Source: Mucilaginibacter sp. SMC90
GTDB taxonomy: Bacteria > Bacteroidota > Bacteroidia > Sphingobacteriales > Sphingobacteriaceae
Length of the DNA: 64,000 nt
NCBI RefSeq assembly: GCF_022811725.1
Contig: NZ_CP094527.1
Coordinates: forward strand, 1,550,001 to 1,614,000
Direction of reading: 5' to 3'
Made by a program: the position numbers and the translations under genes
Notes under the pieces: model-generated
Database searches by the model: none
Told to the model about the DNA's origin: nothing
The model's input: the letters and a program-made list of their open reading frames with translations, nothing else
Shown: positions 36,932-45,493 of the stretch, piece by piece
How positions within the stretch are numbered: the stretch's first letter is position 1
Layout of the letters: each line of letters begins with the position of its first letter

Positions 36932-37368
36932 TTAAACAGCGTAAGGGTTGGTGTTGAAAGCCTGTTACTTTCGGCAAAGGTTTTCAGCATATTAGCTGTT
37001 GGATGATTAGTAGCTTCTATGTGAAAATTCATATATGCGGGATTTACGTAACCTTCAATCAGTTCAAGTACATTTGCGTTTACAGACGCAAACGACATTG
37101 ACCATTTAGAAAAGATCCGCTTATTAAGCATTCCGGTTATCATCACAATGATATTTCGATATCTTTTGTCGGCCTGAATAGCATTGTAAACGCGATGGAT
37201 GTCTTCTTTTTTACCTTCAAGAACCTGCATAAAGGTGCCTTCGCTATAAAGAAGCATTCCGGTGATATTATTTTCGGTGTTTTTTAACCTTGCTGATTGC
37301 AGCAGGTCCAATAGTTCATCATCGCTCATTAATTTTCTGGCGGTGCTGATAAATACAAGATACTCCAT
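36928..37368 (-). CDS. BLUF-domain protein lacking the photoactive tyrosine
   Basis: A 146-residue single-domain BLUF protein (about 1-95) with a ~50-residue helical tail. The flavin-binding features are present: Asn30 (SARLKN), NNITGMLLYSEG, Gln48 in FMQVLEG, and Trp89/Met91 in KWSMSF. In characterised BLUF proteins the first strand holds a Tyr (for example Tyr8 of Slr1694) that drives the photocycle. Here the aligned position is Phe6 (YLVFIS, codon TTT). The domain may still bind flavin, but canonical light sensing is doubtful. No output domain is attached. Overlap with DUF3072 is only at the stop codons. Confidence 0.9.
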   Translation of the reverse strand: MEYLVFISTARKLMSDDELLDLLQSARLKNTENNITGMLLYSEGTFMQVLEGKKEDIHRVYNAIQADKRYRNIIVMITGMLNKRIFSKWSMSFASVNANVLELIEGYVNPAYMNFHIEATNHPTANMLKTFAESNRLSTPTLTLFN

Positions 37369-37439
37369 AAAAATAAAATTAGGGGCTATTTTATTATGGT
37401 AATTTACGGGGAAATCAGGGCTACGGATTTACAGCGATA

Positions 37440-38201
37440 TTAAATAGTCAGTTTTAATCCGTCGTAAGCCAGTTCAATACCGGCAGGGAGTTCTTTGGAA
37501 ACATCGGCATGTTTACCAAGCCTATGGCTTATATGAGTAAAATAAGTGGTTTCTGCACCAATATCATTCGCAAAAGCAACGGCTTCGCTAAGTGTGAAAT
37601 GGGAGATGTGGGTTTCCTTTTGCAAGGCATTTATCACCAGTATTTTTGTGCCTTTTATTTTTTCCTTTTCAGCGTCAGGGATTGTTTTGGCATCAGTGAG
37701 ATAGGTGAAGTCTTTTATCCTGAACCCTTTTATAGGTAGTTTGTAATGAAACACCTCGATAGGAATAAGCTCAACCTGGCCAATCTTAAATGGCTCAAGT
37801 GCAATGGTGTGCATATTTACCTGCGGAATGCCCGGATAGCCTGTGCCATTAAAAATATATGGAAATTCACGCGCCAGGGCTTTTTGTACCCGTTCATCCG
37901 CATAAATATCCATCGGCGTGTTTTGTTTGTAGTTAAACGCGCGGATATCATCCATACCGGCAATATGGTCTTTATGCTCATGGGTAAAAACTATGGCATC
38001 AAGATGTTGTACGTTGGCACGCAGCATCTGGTACCTGAAATCGGGCCCCGAATCAATAGCAATTACTTTATCCTCAGCTTCAATCAAAATGGAGCTGCGC
38101 AGGCGCTTATCATGCTTGTCTGTTGAGAGGCATACTTCGCAGTTACAAGCAATAACAGGCACTCCCTGCGACGTTCCGGTTCCTAAAAATGTTATGGTCA
38201 C
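37440..38201 (-). CDS. MBL-fold metallo-hydrolase, PhnP-like
   Basis: A 253-residue metallo-beta-lactamase-fold enzyme. The motif THEHKDHIAG (His74, His76, Asp78, His79) binds two metals, and the start TFLGTGTSQGVP with CNCEVCLS is typical of the PhnP/cyclic phosphodiesterase-like branch. Downstream ligands are in YLTDAK and YFTHISHRLG. The likely reaction is phosphodiester hydrolysis, but no phn genes are near. It overlaps the upstream small gene by 4 bases, so the two are translationally coupled. Confidence 0.9.
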   Translation of the reverse strand: MTITFLGTGTSQGVPVIACNCEVCLSTDKHDKRLRSSILIEAEDKVIAIDSGPDFRYQMLRANVQHLDAIVFTHEHKDHIAGMDDIRAFNYKQNTPMDIYADERVQKALAREFPYIFNGTGYPGIPQVNMHTIALEPFKIGQVELIPIEVFHYKLPIKGFRIKDFTYLTDAKTIPDAEKEKIKGTKILVINALQKETHISHFTLSEAVAFANDIGAETTYFTHISHRLGKHADVSKELPAGIELAYDGLKLTI

Positions 38202-38470
38202 AGTTGCAGTTTTGTTTGTTTAATTTCCTGCAAAAATGCAATCTGTTTATCATCAAGCAGCTTGTAATCAACCTCAAGTTCGCGCAACAGCTCAACCAAG
38301 GCAAGGATCTTGCTTTCCAGGTTTGAGAAACGGTTCACTACAATCATTTTGCTGCTAAGCAGCAAACACGCACCGGTTTTAAAGTTGCCTTTTTCATAGC
38401 GCACCTTATAACCTGCCGTTTTTAACAGCATTTCCAGTTTCTCAAGTGTATGGTTAGTTGCGGGAAGCAT
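38198..38470 (-). CDS. Conserved hypothetical protein, 90 residues
   Basis: A small alpha/beta protein without recognised motifs; residues ~10-80 are predicted helix-strand-strand-helix (LEKLEMLLKTAGYKVRYEKG, LLLSSKMIVVNRF). Start is ATG 38470; a TTG three codons upstream is inside the -7 box TACTTTTG (38477-38484), so transcription would begin almost at the ATG. Its 3' end overlaps the MBL gene by 4 bases, indicating one operon. Confidence 0.7.
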   Translation of the reverse strand: MLPATNHTLEKLEMLLKTAGYKVRYEKGNFKTGACLLLSSKMIVVNRFSNLESKILALVELLRELEVDYKLLDDKQIAFLQEIKQTKLQL

Positions 38471-38587
38471 TAATTTCAAAAGTAGTAAAAACGGGTGTAT
38501 TTAAAGCGCTTAAATTGGCATTTACATGTCACATTTGCTGATTTAATTTCTATTTTTATTAACCTTTTATATTCCAAAACTATCCGC

Positions 38588-39649
38588 ATGAAGAACTTAC
38601 TGCTTACCGTTACCGGTGTTGTTTTTTGCATTGCCGTTTGCGCCCAGCAAACAAAAACCTATGCCGAAAAACTTGGCTGGCCTAAAGGTGCCCGGGTAAT
38701 TATTCTGCATGTTGATGATGCAGGGATGTCGCACGAGTCAAACGAGGGCGTGGAAAAAGCCATCGGTGAGGGTGTTGCCACATCAACCAGTGTGATGATG
38801 CCCTGCCCCTGGGTCCCCGATTTTAAACATTATATGGATCAGCATCCGGGCATTGATGCCGGCTTACATTTAACCCTCACTTCCGAATGGCCAAGTTACC
38901 GCTGGGGGCCGCTTGCTGGCAAAGCCGCGGTGCCGGGGTTGGTGGATAAGGAAGGTGCTTTTTGGCCTGCTGTGCCTGCTGTTTATTTTCGGGCCACGCC
39001 CGATGAGATCGACAAGGAAATAAGGGCCCAGCTTGACCGTGCACTGGCTATGGGCTTTACGCCCACGCACCTCGATTCGCACATGGGGACTTTATTTGCT
39101 AAACCAGCCTTTCTTGAAAAATATATTAATCTCGGTATCGAAAAAAAGATTCCGGTAATGTTGCCCGGCGGCGAAGACCTTTTTTATCGGGCCGAAGCAA
39201 AAAATGCTACAATAGCCCAGCTTAAAAAAGACGGTAAATACACCGAAGGCATGACCATCCCCGAGCCGGCAGAACTAAACAAGGCCAGGGAGCTTGGCGA
39301 ACTGGTGTGGAAAGGTGGCTTGCCTGTATTGGATGACCTTGATAACTCAAGCTATGACTGGGTAATGCCCGATATTGAAAAAGCTACTGATAAAGAATTG
39401 CAAAGGTGGTACACTGATCATTATATCGAAAATTTTGACCGTTTTTCGCCGGGGTTAACGATGGTCCTGATGCACTGCACACAGCCATCTCCACAGTTTA
39501 AAAATATCTGCAACGAAGGCCAGAAACGAAAAGGTGATTTGCTGGCCATGACCGATCCGCGGCTGAAAGCTTATTTGAAACAAAAAGGGTTCATTTTAAC
39601 CACCTGGAAAGAGGTGATGGAACGTCGGGTTAAAGCGGGAAAAGAGTAA
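38588..39649 (+). CDS. YdjC/ChbG-family carbohydrate deacetylase, exported
   Basis: A 353-residue protein of the YdjC-like family, which includes ChbG, a deacetylase of chitin oligosaccharides. The metal-site motif is ILHVDDAGMSHESN, followed by GVATSTSVMMPCPW, DAGLHLTLTSEW and THLDSHMGTL. The start is taken at ATG 38588 (MKNLLL), giving a signal peptide ending CAQQ; the frame extends 31 codons upstream without a signal-like start. Export suggests action on imported or periplasmic oligosaccharides. The DUF4265 gene starts 10 bases downstream. Confidence 0.9.
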   Translation: MKNLLLTVTGVVFCIAVCAQQTKTYAEKLGWPKGARVIILHVDDAGMSHESNEGVEKAIGEGVATSTSVMMPCPWVPDFKHYMDQHPGIDAGLHLTLTSEWPSYRWGPLAGKAAVPGLVDKEGAFWPAVPAVYFRATPDEIDKEIRAQLDRALAMGFTPTHLDSHMGTLFAKPAFLEKYINLGIEKKIPVMLPGGEDLFYRAEAKNATIAQLKKDGKYTEGMTIPEPAELNKARELGELVWKGGLPVLDDLDNSSYDWVMPDIEKATDKELQRWYTDHYIENFDRFSPGLTMVLMHCTQPSPQFKNICNEGQKRKGDLLAMTDPRLKAYLKQKGFILTTWKEVMERRVKAGKE

Positions 39650-39658
39650 GTTTGTTTT

Positions 39659-40120
39659 ATGGCTGATGATAAACATGTAAAAATACTATTCAGGTTATAT
39701 AGCACTATTTTAGAAGAAACGACTGTGGAAACCATGTGGGCTAAGGTTGTCAATGAAGAGCTAGGTCTTTATTCGTTGGATAATATCCCTTTTTACCTGC
39801 CGGTTATTGCATCAGGTGATATTGTATTTGCCGAATATGATGCAGATGAACAAATACTCACTTACCGCGAAACAAGGGAATATTCGGGTAATTCAACCAT
39901 TCACGTAATTTTAATGAGCGATGCTGCCGACATCAAGAGCATTGGTAAATCATTTGAAGAATTGGGTTGTAACTGGGAGGGTATGAATGATAAATATTTT
40001 GCTATGGATGTACCGGGTTTGGTTAATTACCGCTTAGTTAAAGCCCGGTTAGAAGAATTGAAAGGGCAGGATATTGTAGATTATGCAGAATCTGCTTTAT
40101 CAGTACCGCATCAATATTAG
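39659..40120 (+). CDS. DUF4265 domain-containing protein
   Basis: A 153-residue cytoplasmic protein. The block LGLYSLDNIPFYLPVIASGD followed by the SGNSTIHV segment fits DUF4265, a small domain of unknown function often found as a stand-alone protein or immunity-like neighbour. It starts 10 bases after the deacetylase gene and may be read through from it. A 12-base palindromic hairpin follows. Confidence 0.8.
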   Translation: MADDKHVKILFRLYSTILEETTVETMWAKVVNEELGLYSLDNIPFYLPVIASGDIVFAEYDADEQILTYRETREYSGNSTIHVILMSDAADIKSIGKSFEELGCNWEGMNDKYFAMDVPGLVNYRLVKARLEELKGQDIVDYAESALSVPHQY

Positions 40121-40128
40121 CCAACATG

Positions 40129-40154
40129 ATTTTACTCAATGTATTGAGTAAAAT
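40129..40154 (+). terminator. Hairpin terminator after DUF4265
   Basis: ATTTTACTCAAT and its perfect complement ATTGAGTAAAAT are separated by 2 bases and followed by GATTGTTTTGTT. It is palindromic and could act in either direction. Confidence 0.6.
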
Positions 40155-40258
40155 GATTGTTTTGTTATAAGCTTCTGATTAACAGTTTACTTATGCTGAC
40201 TTATGACAAGTGATTTTTAGCGAATATTTAGTTATTTGCCTAATAATTCATCTATTTT

Positions 40259-40801
40259 ATGCACATCAACATCTTCGGTGCCTCGGGTTCAGGCGTAACT
40301 ACACTGGGTCAGGCTTTGAGTGAAAAGTTGGCCTATCCCTATTTCGACAGTGATCATTATTTCTGGCTCCCCTCTGATCCTCCTTTTACTGAGCGGAGAC
40401 CTCCTGAAGAAAGAAATACTTTGATCAACAAAGAAATGGCCGGCAATGAGAGTTGGATCCTTGGCGGTTCTGTGATCAACTGGAATAATAACTGGCAGTT
40501 TGACCTGTCGGTATTTTTGTATATCCCACAGGAGCTGAGGCTTCAACGCTTAAAGGACAGGGAATATGAACGTTATGGCGATATTATCTATACAGACAAA
40601 GAACGAAACCGGCTTTACAATGAGTTTATTGATTGGGCGCGAGGATACGATGAACTTATTACCAATAGCCGCAGTTTACATTCGCACAAAAATTGGATGA
40701 ACAATCTTAACACGCCTTTACTGGTTATTGAAGGAGATACAACTGTTGAAGAAAGGGTAGAGGCTGTTTTGGGGAAGATTAATGGATTGAAACTCCAATA
40801 A
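40259..40801 (+). CDS. P-loop kinase-like NTPase with altered Walker A
   Basis: A 180-residue protein of the adenylate/shikimate-kinase-like P-loop group. The Walker A segment is GASGSGVTT (residues 7-15), with Val13 where the usual Lys stands. The rest (FDSDHYFWLPSDPPFT, WILGGSVINW, LRLQRLKDRE) fits this family of small nucleotide-binding proteins. From memory, other members also have Thr or Val at this position, so it may be a family trait and not damage. Substrate unknown. Monocistronic. Confidence 0.8.
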   Translation: MHINIFGASGSGVTTLGQALSEKLAYPYFDSDHYFWLPSDPPFTERRPPEERNTLINKEMAGNESWILGGSVINWNNNWQFDLSVFLYIPQELRLQRLKDREYERYGDIIYTDKERNRLYNEFIDWARGYDELITNSRSLHSHKNWMNNLNTPLLVIEGDTTVEERVEAVLGKINGLKLQ

Positions 40802-40828
40802 AAACTTCGAACAGTAAAGGCAAAAAAA

Positions 40829-40933
40829 CATGTCATTGCGAGGTACGAAGCAATCGCACGGAAGCAAATCAGCCCTGTATAGTATGCGATTGCCACGTCG
40901 CGCCATGCGCAGCCCCGTACAGGCAATGACATG
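40829..40933. repeat. REP-like palindromic element, copy 2
   Basis: Ends CATGTCATTGC and GCAATGACATG are inverted. The interior has GAAGCAATCGCACGGAAGC and TGCGATTGCCACGTCGC. It lies between convergent gene ends (P-loop protein and lolA). Confidence 0.85.
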
Positions 40934-41017
40934 ATTTTATTAGGTGTTAAAGCTTTATCCAATTATAATGTTTTTATCTTTTTACTTGTAGCAAATAGGC
41001 CGGGCGCGGCTTTAATT

Positions 41018-41044
41018 AAAAAAGCGGAAGGTTTACTCCCGCTT
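41018..41044 (-). terminator. Terminator of the ftsK-lolA transcript
   Basis: On the minus strand AAGCGGGAG pairs with CTTCCGCTT (one G:U pair) around a 5-base loop and is followed by four T residues. It lies 41 bases past the lolA stop codon. Confidence 0.75.
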
Positions 41045-41084
41045 CAAAATATCTCGAATCTCACGTCTCAAATCGCACATCTAA

Positions 41085-41762
41085 CTACCTTAAATCCACA
41101 ACCTCAACACCGGGGTGGCCTTTGGCATCCCAGGCAAAGGTTGCATCAGGTGCAGGGACATTAGGGGTAAAGGTACGTACAGTGTAAGTATACCTGTTGC
41201 CGTTTTTGTCAAAGATTAAAGCGCTGTAGATCTGTTTTTTTGCTTTATCAATGGTAAGCTTCACTTTGTAAATAGTTTTTTTGTCGTCTTCGGGTGTAAG
41301 CTCAATGTTTTGGTAACTTTTACCTGCTATCTTCTGTTCGCCCGTGTACAGGTATTTAAATCCCTTTTCATACATGGTAAAAATCTGCGCCGGGTTGCTT
41401 AGCCCATCGCCGCTTTTATCGGCATCGCTTACCTGCACTTCCTTATCTTTTTTAAGATACGTCCATTGGCTTTTGCCATCGCTCAGGATCTCTTTATCAA
41501 CTTCGGGTTTTGCTGCCGAATTGTATAGGGTTACCCTGTATTTACCGGTTTTTGCCTTTGATATCAGCGTACCGGTTTGTGTTTCTTTGATGTTGGCCTG
41601 TTGGTTATTAAGGCTAAAGGTAAAGTCAGTTTTAATAACATCATATGAACGGTATTTCTGGCTTACTTCACCTAAAATAGTTTTTGCCTGGCTGTCTTTT
41701 TGCGCAAAAGCCGTGCTGTATGTACTAATGGCTAAAATGGTATATGCTATGATCTTTTTCAT
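41085..41762 (-). CDS. lolA: LolA-family outer membrane lipoprotein carrier protein
   Basis: A 225-residue periplasmic protein. The signal peptide ends STAFAQ. The LolA-like half-barrel is recognisable from KYRSYDVIKTDFTFSL, GKYRVTLYNSAAKPEVDKE, SDGKSQWTYLKKDKEVQVSD and IYKVKLTIDKAKKQI. It should carry lipoproteins from the inner to the outer membrane, a heavy task in this phylum. The gene starts 69 bases after the ftsK stop on the same strand, and this ftsK-lolA order is typical. Confidence 0.88.
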   Translation of the reverse strand: MKKIIAYTILAISTYSTAFAQKDSQAKTILGEVSQKYRSYDVIKTDFTFSLNNQQANIKETQTGTLISKAKTGKYRVTLYNSAAKPEVDKEILSDGKSQWTYLKKDKEVQVSDADKSGDGLSNPAQIFTMYEKGFKYLYTGEQKIAGKSYQNIELTPEDDKKTIYKVKLTIDKAKKQIYSALIFDKNGNRYTYTVRTFTPNVPAPDATFAWDAKGHPGVEVVDLR

Positions 41763-41831
41763 TCAGTTTTATTCAACAACAACTATAATCATTAATAGTT
41801 ATCGGATTAGAGTAATTAAATTTTGCTTGGT

Positions 41832-44444
41832 TTAATCTTTGATGGGTTTTTGCAGCGTTTCCAGGTAACGCTCCAGGCTGTATTCGTCGGGATAAAGCAC
41901 ATCGCGGGCTTTACTGCCTTCAAATGGCCCTACAATGCCTGCGGCTTCCAACTGGTCAATAATGCGGCCGGCGCGGTTATAGCCCAGCTTCATTTTACGC
42001 TGTATAAGCGATGTTGAGCCCTGCTGATGCAATACAATAAGGCGGGCTGCATCTTCAAACATCGGGTCGCGATCATCAGGATCATATTCCTTGGCACCGC
42101 TACTGGCTTCACCTTCGCCAACATATTCGGGCAGGTACATAGCCGATGGATAGCCTTTTTGGTTACCGATAAAATCAGATATAGCTTCAACCTCTGGTGT
42201 ATCCACAAATGCGCACTGTAAACGGATCAGGTCGCTGCCGGTTGAGAACAGCATATCCCCGCGACCTATCAGTTGATCGGCACCACCTGCGTCAAGAATG
42301 GTACGCGAGTCGATTTTTGAAAGCACCCTGAATGCCAGCCTTGAGGGGAAGTTGGCTTTAATAGTACCGGTGATGATATTAACCGAAGGGCGCTGTGTGG
42401 CAATAACCAAATGGATGCCTACCGCACGGGCCAGCTGCGCAATACGGGCAATTGGCATCTCTACTTCCTTACCGGCAGTCATCATTAAATCGGCAAACTC
42501 ATCAATTACCAGTACTATAAATGGCAGGTAACGGTGTTTTTCCGGATCGCTTATTTTGCGGTTTACAAATTTAGCGTTGTACTCCTTCAGGTTACGTACC
42601 TGTGCATCTTTCAACAGGTCATAACGCTGATCCATTTCAATACAGAGCGAATTTAGTGTGTTTACTACTTTCTTGGTATCGGTGATGATTGCATCGCCAT
42701 CATCAGGCAGTTTAGCCAAAAAGTGCCTTTCTATCTTGCGGAAAAGCGTAAGCTCCACCTTTTTAGGGTCAACGAGTACAAATTTCAGTTCTGCCGGATG
42801 TTTTTTATACAGCAGTGATACCAGGATGGCGTTAATACCAACCGATTTACCCTGACCTGTAGCACCTGCAACCAGTAAGTGGGGCATTTTAGCCAGGTCG
42901 GCAATAAATACCTCGTTTGATATGGTTTTACCTAAAGCGATAGGCAGGTCCATCGTAGTGTTCTGGTATTTTTCTGTCGATAGGATAGAGCGCATCGAAA
43001 CCATCTCGGGATTTTGATTTGGCACCTCAATACCGATAGTTCCCTTGCCCGGCATAGGGGCAATGATACGGATACCCAAAGCGGCTAAACTTAAAGCAAT
43101 ATCATCCTCCAGGTTTTTGATCTTGCTGATCCTTACTCCGGGAGCGGGTATGATCTCATACAGTGTTACTGTTGGGCCGATGGTGGCTTTGATCTTATCT
43201 ATCTCAATGTTATAGTGGTTCAGCGTTTCAACAATTTTATTCTTGTTGGCCTCCAATTCTTCGGCATTAACCGATATCTTGTTTGAACCATGATTTTCTA
43301 ATAACTCCAGGTGAGGCAGCTTGTATGAGGCAAGATCAAGCTTATGGTCATAAATGCCGAATTTACTTAATAAGTCATCCTGTTTTGCTTCATCTGCTTG
43401 CTCAACACTTAGTTCGGGCAAAGGCCTGTTGGTATCAATAGTAAGCGGAATTTCTTCCTCTTCTTCAGGCTCGTGCTTGATTGTGTTTTCAGGGCGTAAT
43501 ACCACAGGTTCATGATATTCTGGTACCTGCTCCATAGGGGGCTGCCTGAAAGAAGATGGTTGTGCAAGCGGCTCCTGTACCATAGGTTCGGGCATGATAC
43601 TGCTTACATGGGTTTCACGGATCTTGTTATTGCCCCGCGGCCATTCAAGTGGCGTTGATGGTTCTTCATCAATTAGTTCAACAGGTTCGGGAGCTACTTC
43701 TTCAACTTCCATTGCCGCAACTGTGCGTTTTTTGCGCTGCGGTATTTTAAAATCAATATTGTAAGCTATTACAAGTACGGTGAGTGCTAAAAATACCAGC
43801 AAGCCTCCGGTGCCTGCCTCGCCTATTTGGGCTGCCAGCAAACGGTTGCTCCAAAAACCAAAGCCACCTTCAAAATAATGTGGATAATCAATTATAAATG
43901 AATGAAAATAAGCTATAGTTACAGAAATAAATACAATACTAAACAACGAATATGCCAGTGTTTTACGGATAGAAAACAACCTTGCCTTAAAAAGCAGGCG
44001 GTATCCGGCAACAAAAAAAACAAAAACAAATATGAAAGAAGCAATGCCAAACCACTCATAAATAAACTGGTTTGATAGTAGTGCGCCAAATTTACCCAAC
44101 CAGTTTTGCGCCCTGAAGGTAGGATCGGTCAGGTCGGCAATTTCATGAACGGTAGTGCCGGTTGAAAGGTTGTGCCAGCCCCCGTTTGTTTTAGAAATAT
44201 AGCTCTGATCTTCCTGCCAGGTAAACAGGTATGATGTAAATGCGATAAGGAAAAAAATGGACAAAAGCAGTGAAAACAAACCTGCTATTTTAACAGCTTT
44301 GCCATTTTCATAGTCAAAGTCAAAACTGGGCAGTTTAGGTAATTTCCTGCCTTTCGCCCGTTCCTGTTCGGCCTTGCCGGTTTGGCGTGGCTGATTTTCT
44401 CCCTTGAAATTATTTGATCTAAACTGGTTTCCTTTTGCCGGCAT
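41832..44444 (-). CDS. ftsK: DNA translocase FtsK/SpoIIIE
   Basis: An 870-residue DNA translocase that resolves chromosome ends at the division septum. The N-terminal ~210 residues contain about four membrane helices, followed by a Glu/Pro-rich linker and the motor. The Walker A is GATGQGKSVG (near residue 525), the Walker B LVIDEFADLM, and there is a C-terminal winged-helix gamma domain (about the last 65 residues: EDAARLIVLHQQGSTSLIQR). Start is ATG 44444 (MPAKG), because a perfect -7 box (44469-44476) lies within the 15-codon longer form. It is co-oriented with lolA. Confidence 0.95.
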   Translation of the reverse strand: MPAKGNQFRSNNFKGENQPRQTGKAEQERAKGRKLPKLPSFDFDYENGKAVKIAGLFSLLLSIFFLIAFTSYLFTWQEDQSYISKTNGGWHNLSTGTTVHEIADLTDPTFRAQNWLGKFGALLSNQFIYEWFGIASFIFVFVFFVAGYRLLFKARLFSIRKTLAYSLFSIVFISVTIAYFHSFIIDYPHYFEGGFGFWSNRLLAAQIGEAGTGGLLVFLALTVLVIAYNIDFKIPQRKKRTVAAMEVEEVAPEPVELIDEEPSTPLEWPRGNNKIRETHVSSIMPEPMVQEPLAQPSSFRQPPMEQVPEYHEPVVLRPENTIKHEPEEEEEIPLTIDTNRPLPELSVEQADEAKQDDLLSKFGIYDHKLDLASYKLPHLELLENHGSNKISVNAEELEANKNKIVETLNHYNIEIDKIKATIGPTVTLYEIIPAPGVRISKIKNLEDDIALSLAALGIRIIAPMPGKGTIGIEVPNQNPEMVSMRSILSTEKYQNTTMDLPIALGKTISNEVFIADLAKMPHLLVAGATGQGKSVGINAILVSLLYKKHPAELKFVLVDPKKVELTLFRKIERHFLAKLPDDGDAIITDTKKVVNTLNSLCIEMDQRYDLLKDAQVRNLKEYNAKFVNRKISDPEKHRYLPFIVLVIDEFADLMMTAGKEVEMPIARIAQLARAVGIHLVIATQRPSVNIITGTIKANFPSRLAFRVLSKIDSRTILDAGGADQLIGRGDMLFSTGSDLIRLQCAFVDTPEVEAISDFIGNQKGYPSAMYLPEYVGEGEASSGAKEYDPDDRDPMFEDAARLIVLHQQGSTSLIQRKMKLGYNRAGRIIDQLEAAGIVGPFEGSKARDVLYPDEYSLERYLETLQKPIKD

Positions 44445-44468
44445 CCTGATGTAACAATCGTTTATTTG

Positions 44469-44476
44469 CAAACTTA
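44469..44476 (-). promoter_or_regulatory. -7 box of the ftsK promoter
   Basis: TAAGTTTG on the minus strand, with an imperfect -33 (TTTA) 18 bases upstream. It starts transcription about 20 bases before the ATG at 44444. Confidence 0.55.
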
Positions 44477-44717
44477 CGTAAAATTTCACCTATGTAAACT
44501 TTGCTGTTATACCCGGTAAATATTTTATATAAGATTCATTAACCCGCAAAAAATTACAGGCCAAATGAATATAAAGTTAGCAGATTATATAACTTATTGG
44601 TAACATTTTTAATTTTTTAGTATAATTGAAAAACAACATTTATCTGTAACATAAAACGTACTTTTAATAAAGTAAATATATAGCGTACTTAATAGTAACG
44701 CTTTACTTAACTAAGTA

Positions 44718-45365
44718 ATGAGCATAGAAAGACTTGAAGAATACATTGCATCAGCCGATTTAGATAGTATCAATACCCTGCTTGGCCGCGACCCGGCACT
44801 GGCTACCCGAAAAACAAGCCTCAACGTATCGCCACTCATGCTTTCGTGTTATTATAAAAAGCCCGCAGTTACTGGTTTGCTGTTAAATTATGTAAGCGAT
44901 ATAACTTTATTTGAAGCCGCTGCTGCCGGCAAATTTGATACGGTTGCCCATATGGTTGCTACCTATCCCAACACGCTCGACGATTATGCCGATGATGGTT
45001 TCACTGCCCTTGGTTTGGCCTGTTATTTTGGGCAATTTGATGTTGCGCGATACCTGGTGTTGAAAGGGGCCAATGTTAACCTGCAATCAAATAATGGTTT
45101 CAATGTATTTCCTATTCATTCGGCAGCGGCAGGTAATTTTACAGATATTGCCCGTATGCTGGTTGAAAACGGCGCTAAAGTAAATGTGGTGCAGCAGGCC
45201 GGCGCTACACCGCTGCATTCGGCCGCACAAAACGGTAACCTGGAGCTCATCATCTTGTTACTGGAAAACGGAGCCGAACTTTTTATACGAATGGAAGGCG
45301 GCAAACTCCCAGCCGACCTGGCCCGCGAGAAAGGCTTTGAAGAAATAGCTGAGATTTTGAGTTGA
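44718..45365 (+). CDS. Ankyrin repeat protein
   Basis: A 215-residue cytoplasmic protein formed of about five ankyrin repeats (for example DDGFTALGLACYFGQFDVARYL, NGFNVFPIHSAAAGNFTDIA, AGATPLHSAAQNGNLELIIL). It serves protein-protein binding; no partner or enzyme domain is visible. Monocistronic between ftsK (divergent) and the GlxA-type gene. Confidence 0.9.
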   Translation: MSIERLEEYIASADLDSINTLLGRDPALATRKTSLNVSPLMLSCYYKKPAVTGLLLNYVSDITLFEAAAAGKFDTVAHMVATYPNTLDDYADDGFTALGLACYFGQFDVARYLVLKGANVNLQSNNGFNVFPIHSAAAGNFTDIARMLVENGAKVNVVQQAGATPLHSAAQNGNLELIILLLENGAELFIRMEGGKLPADLAREKGFEEIAEILS

Positions 45366-45464
45366 TGTTTAAACGCTTAATTTTAAACTGGTTAAGTGAT
45401 AGCTTTTTATCGATAACAGGCTTTTTTTAAAGCTTATCGCATGTTTTTGTGCCGGGTGCTTTTA

Positions 45465-45472
45465 TATATTTG
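45465..45472 (+). promoter_or_regulatory. -7 box of the GlxA-type regulator gene
   Basis: TATATTTG matches the consensus exactly, 21 bases before the ATG at 45494. A TTTG at 45446-45449 is too close (15-base spacer) to be an ideal -33. Confidence 0.45.
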
Positions 45473-45493
45473 TAATAACCTGAATTATAACAA

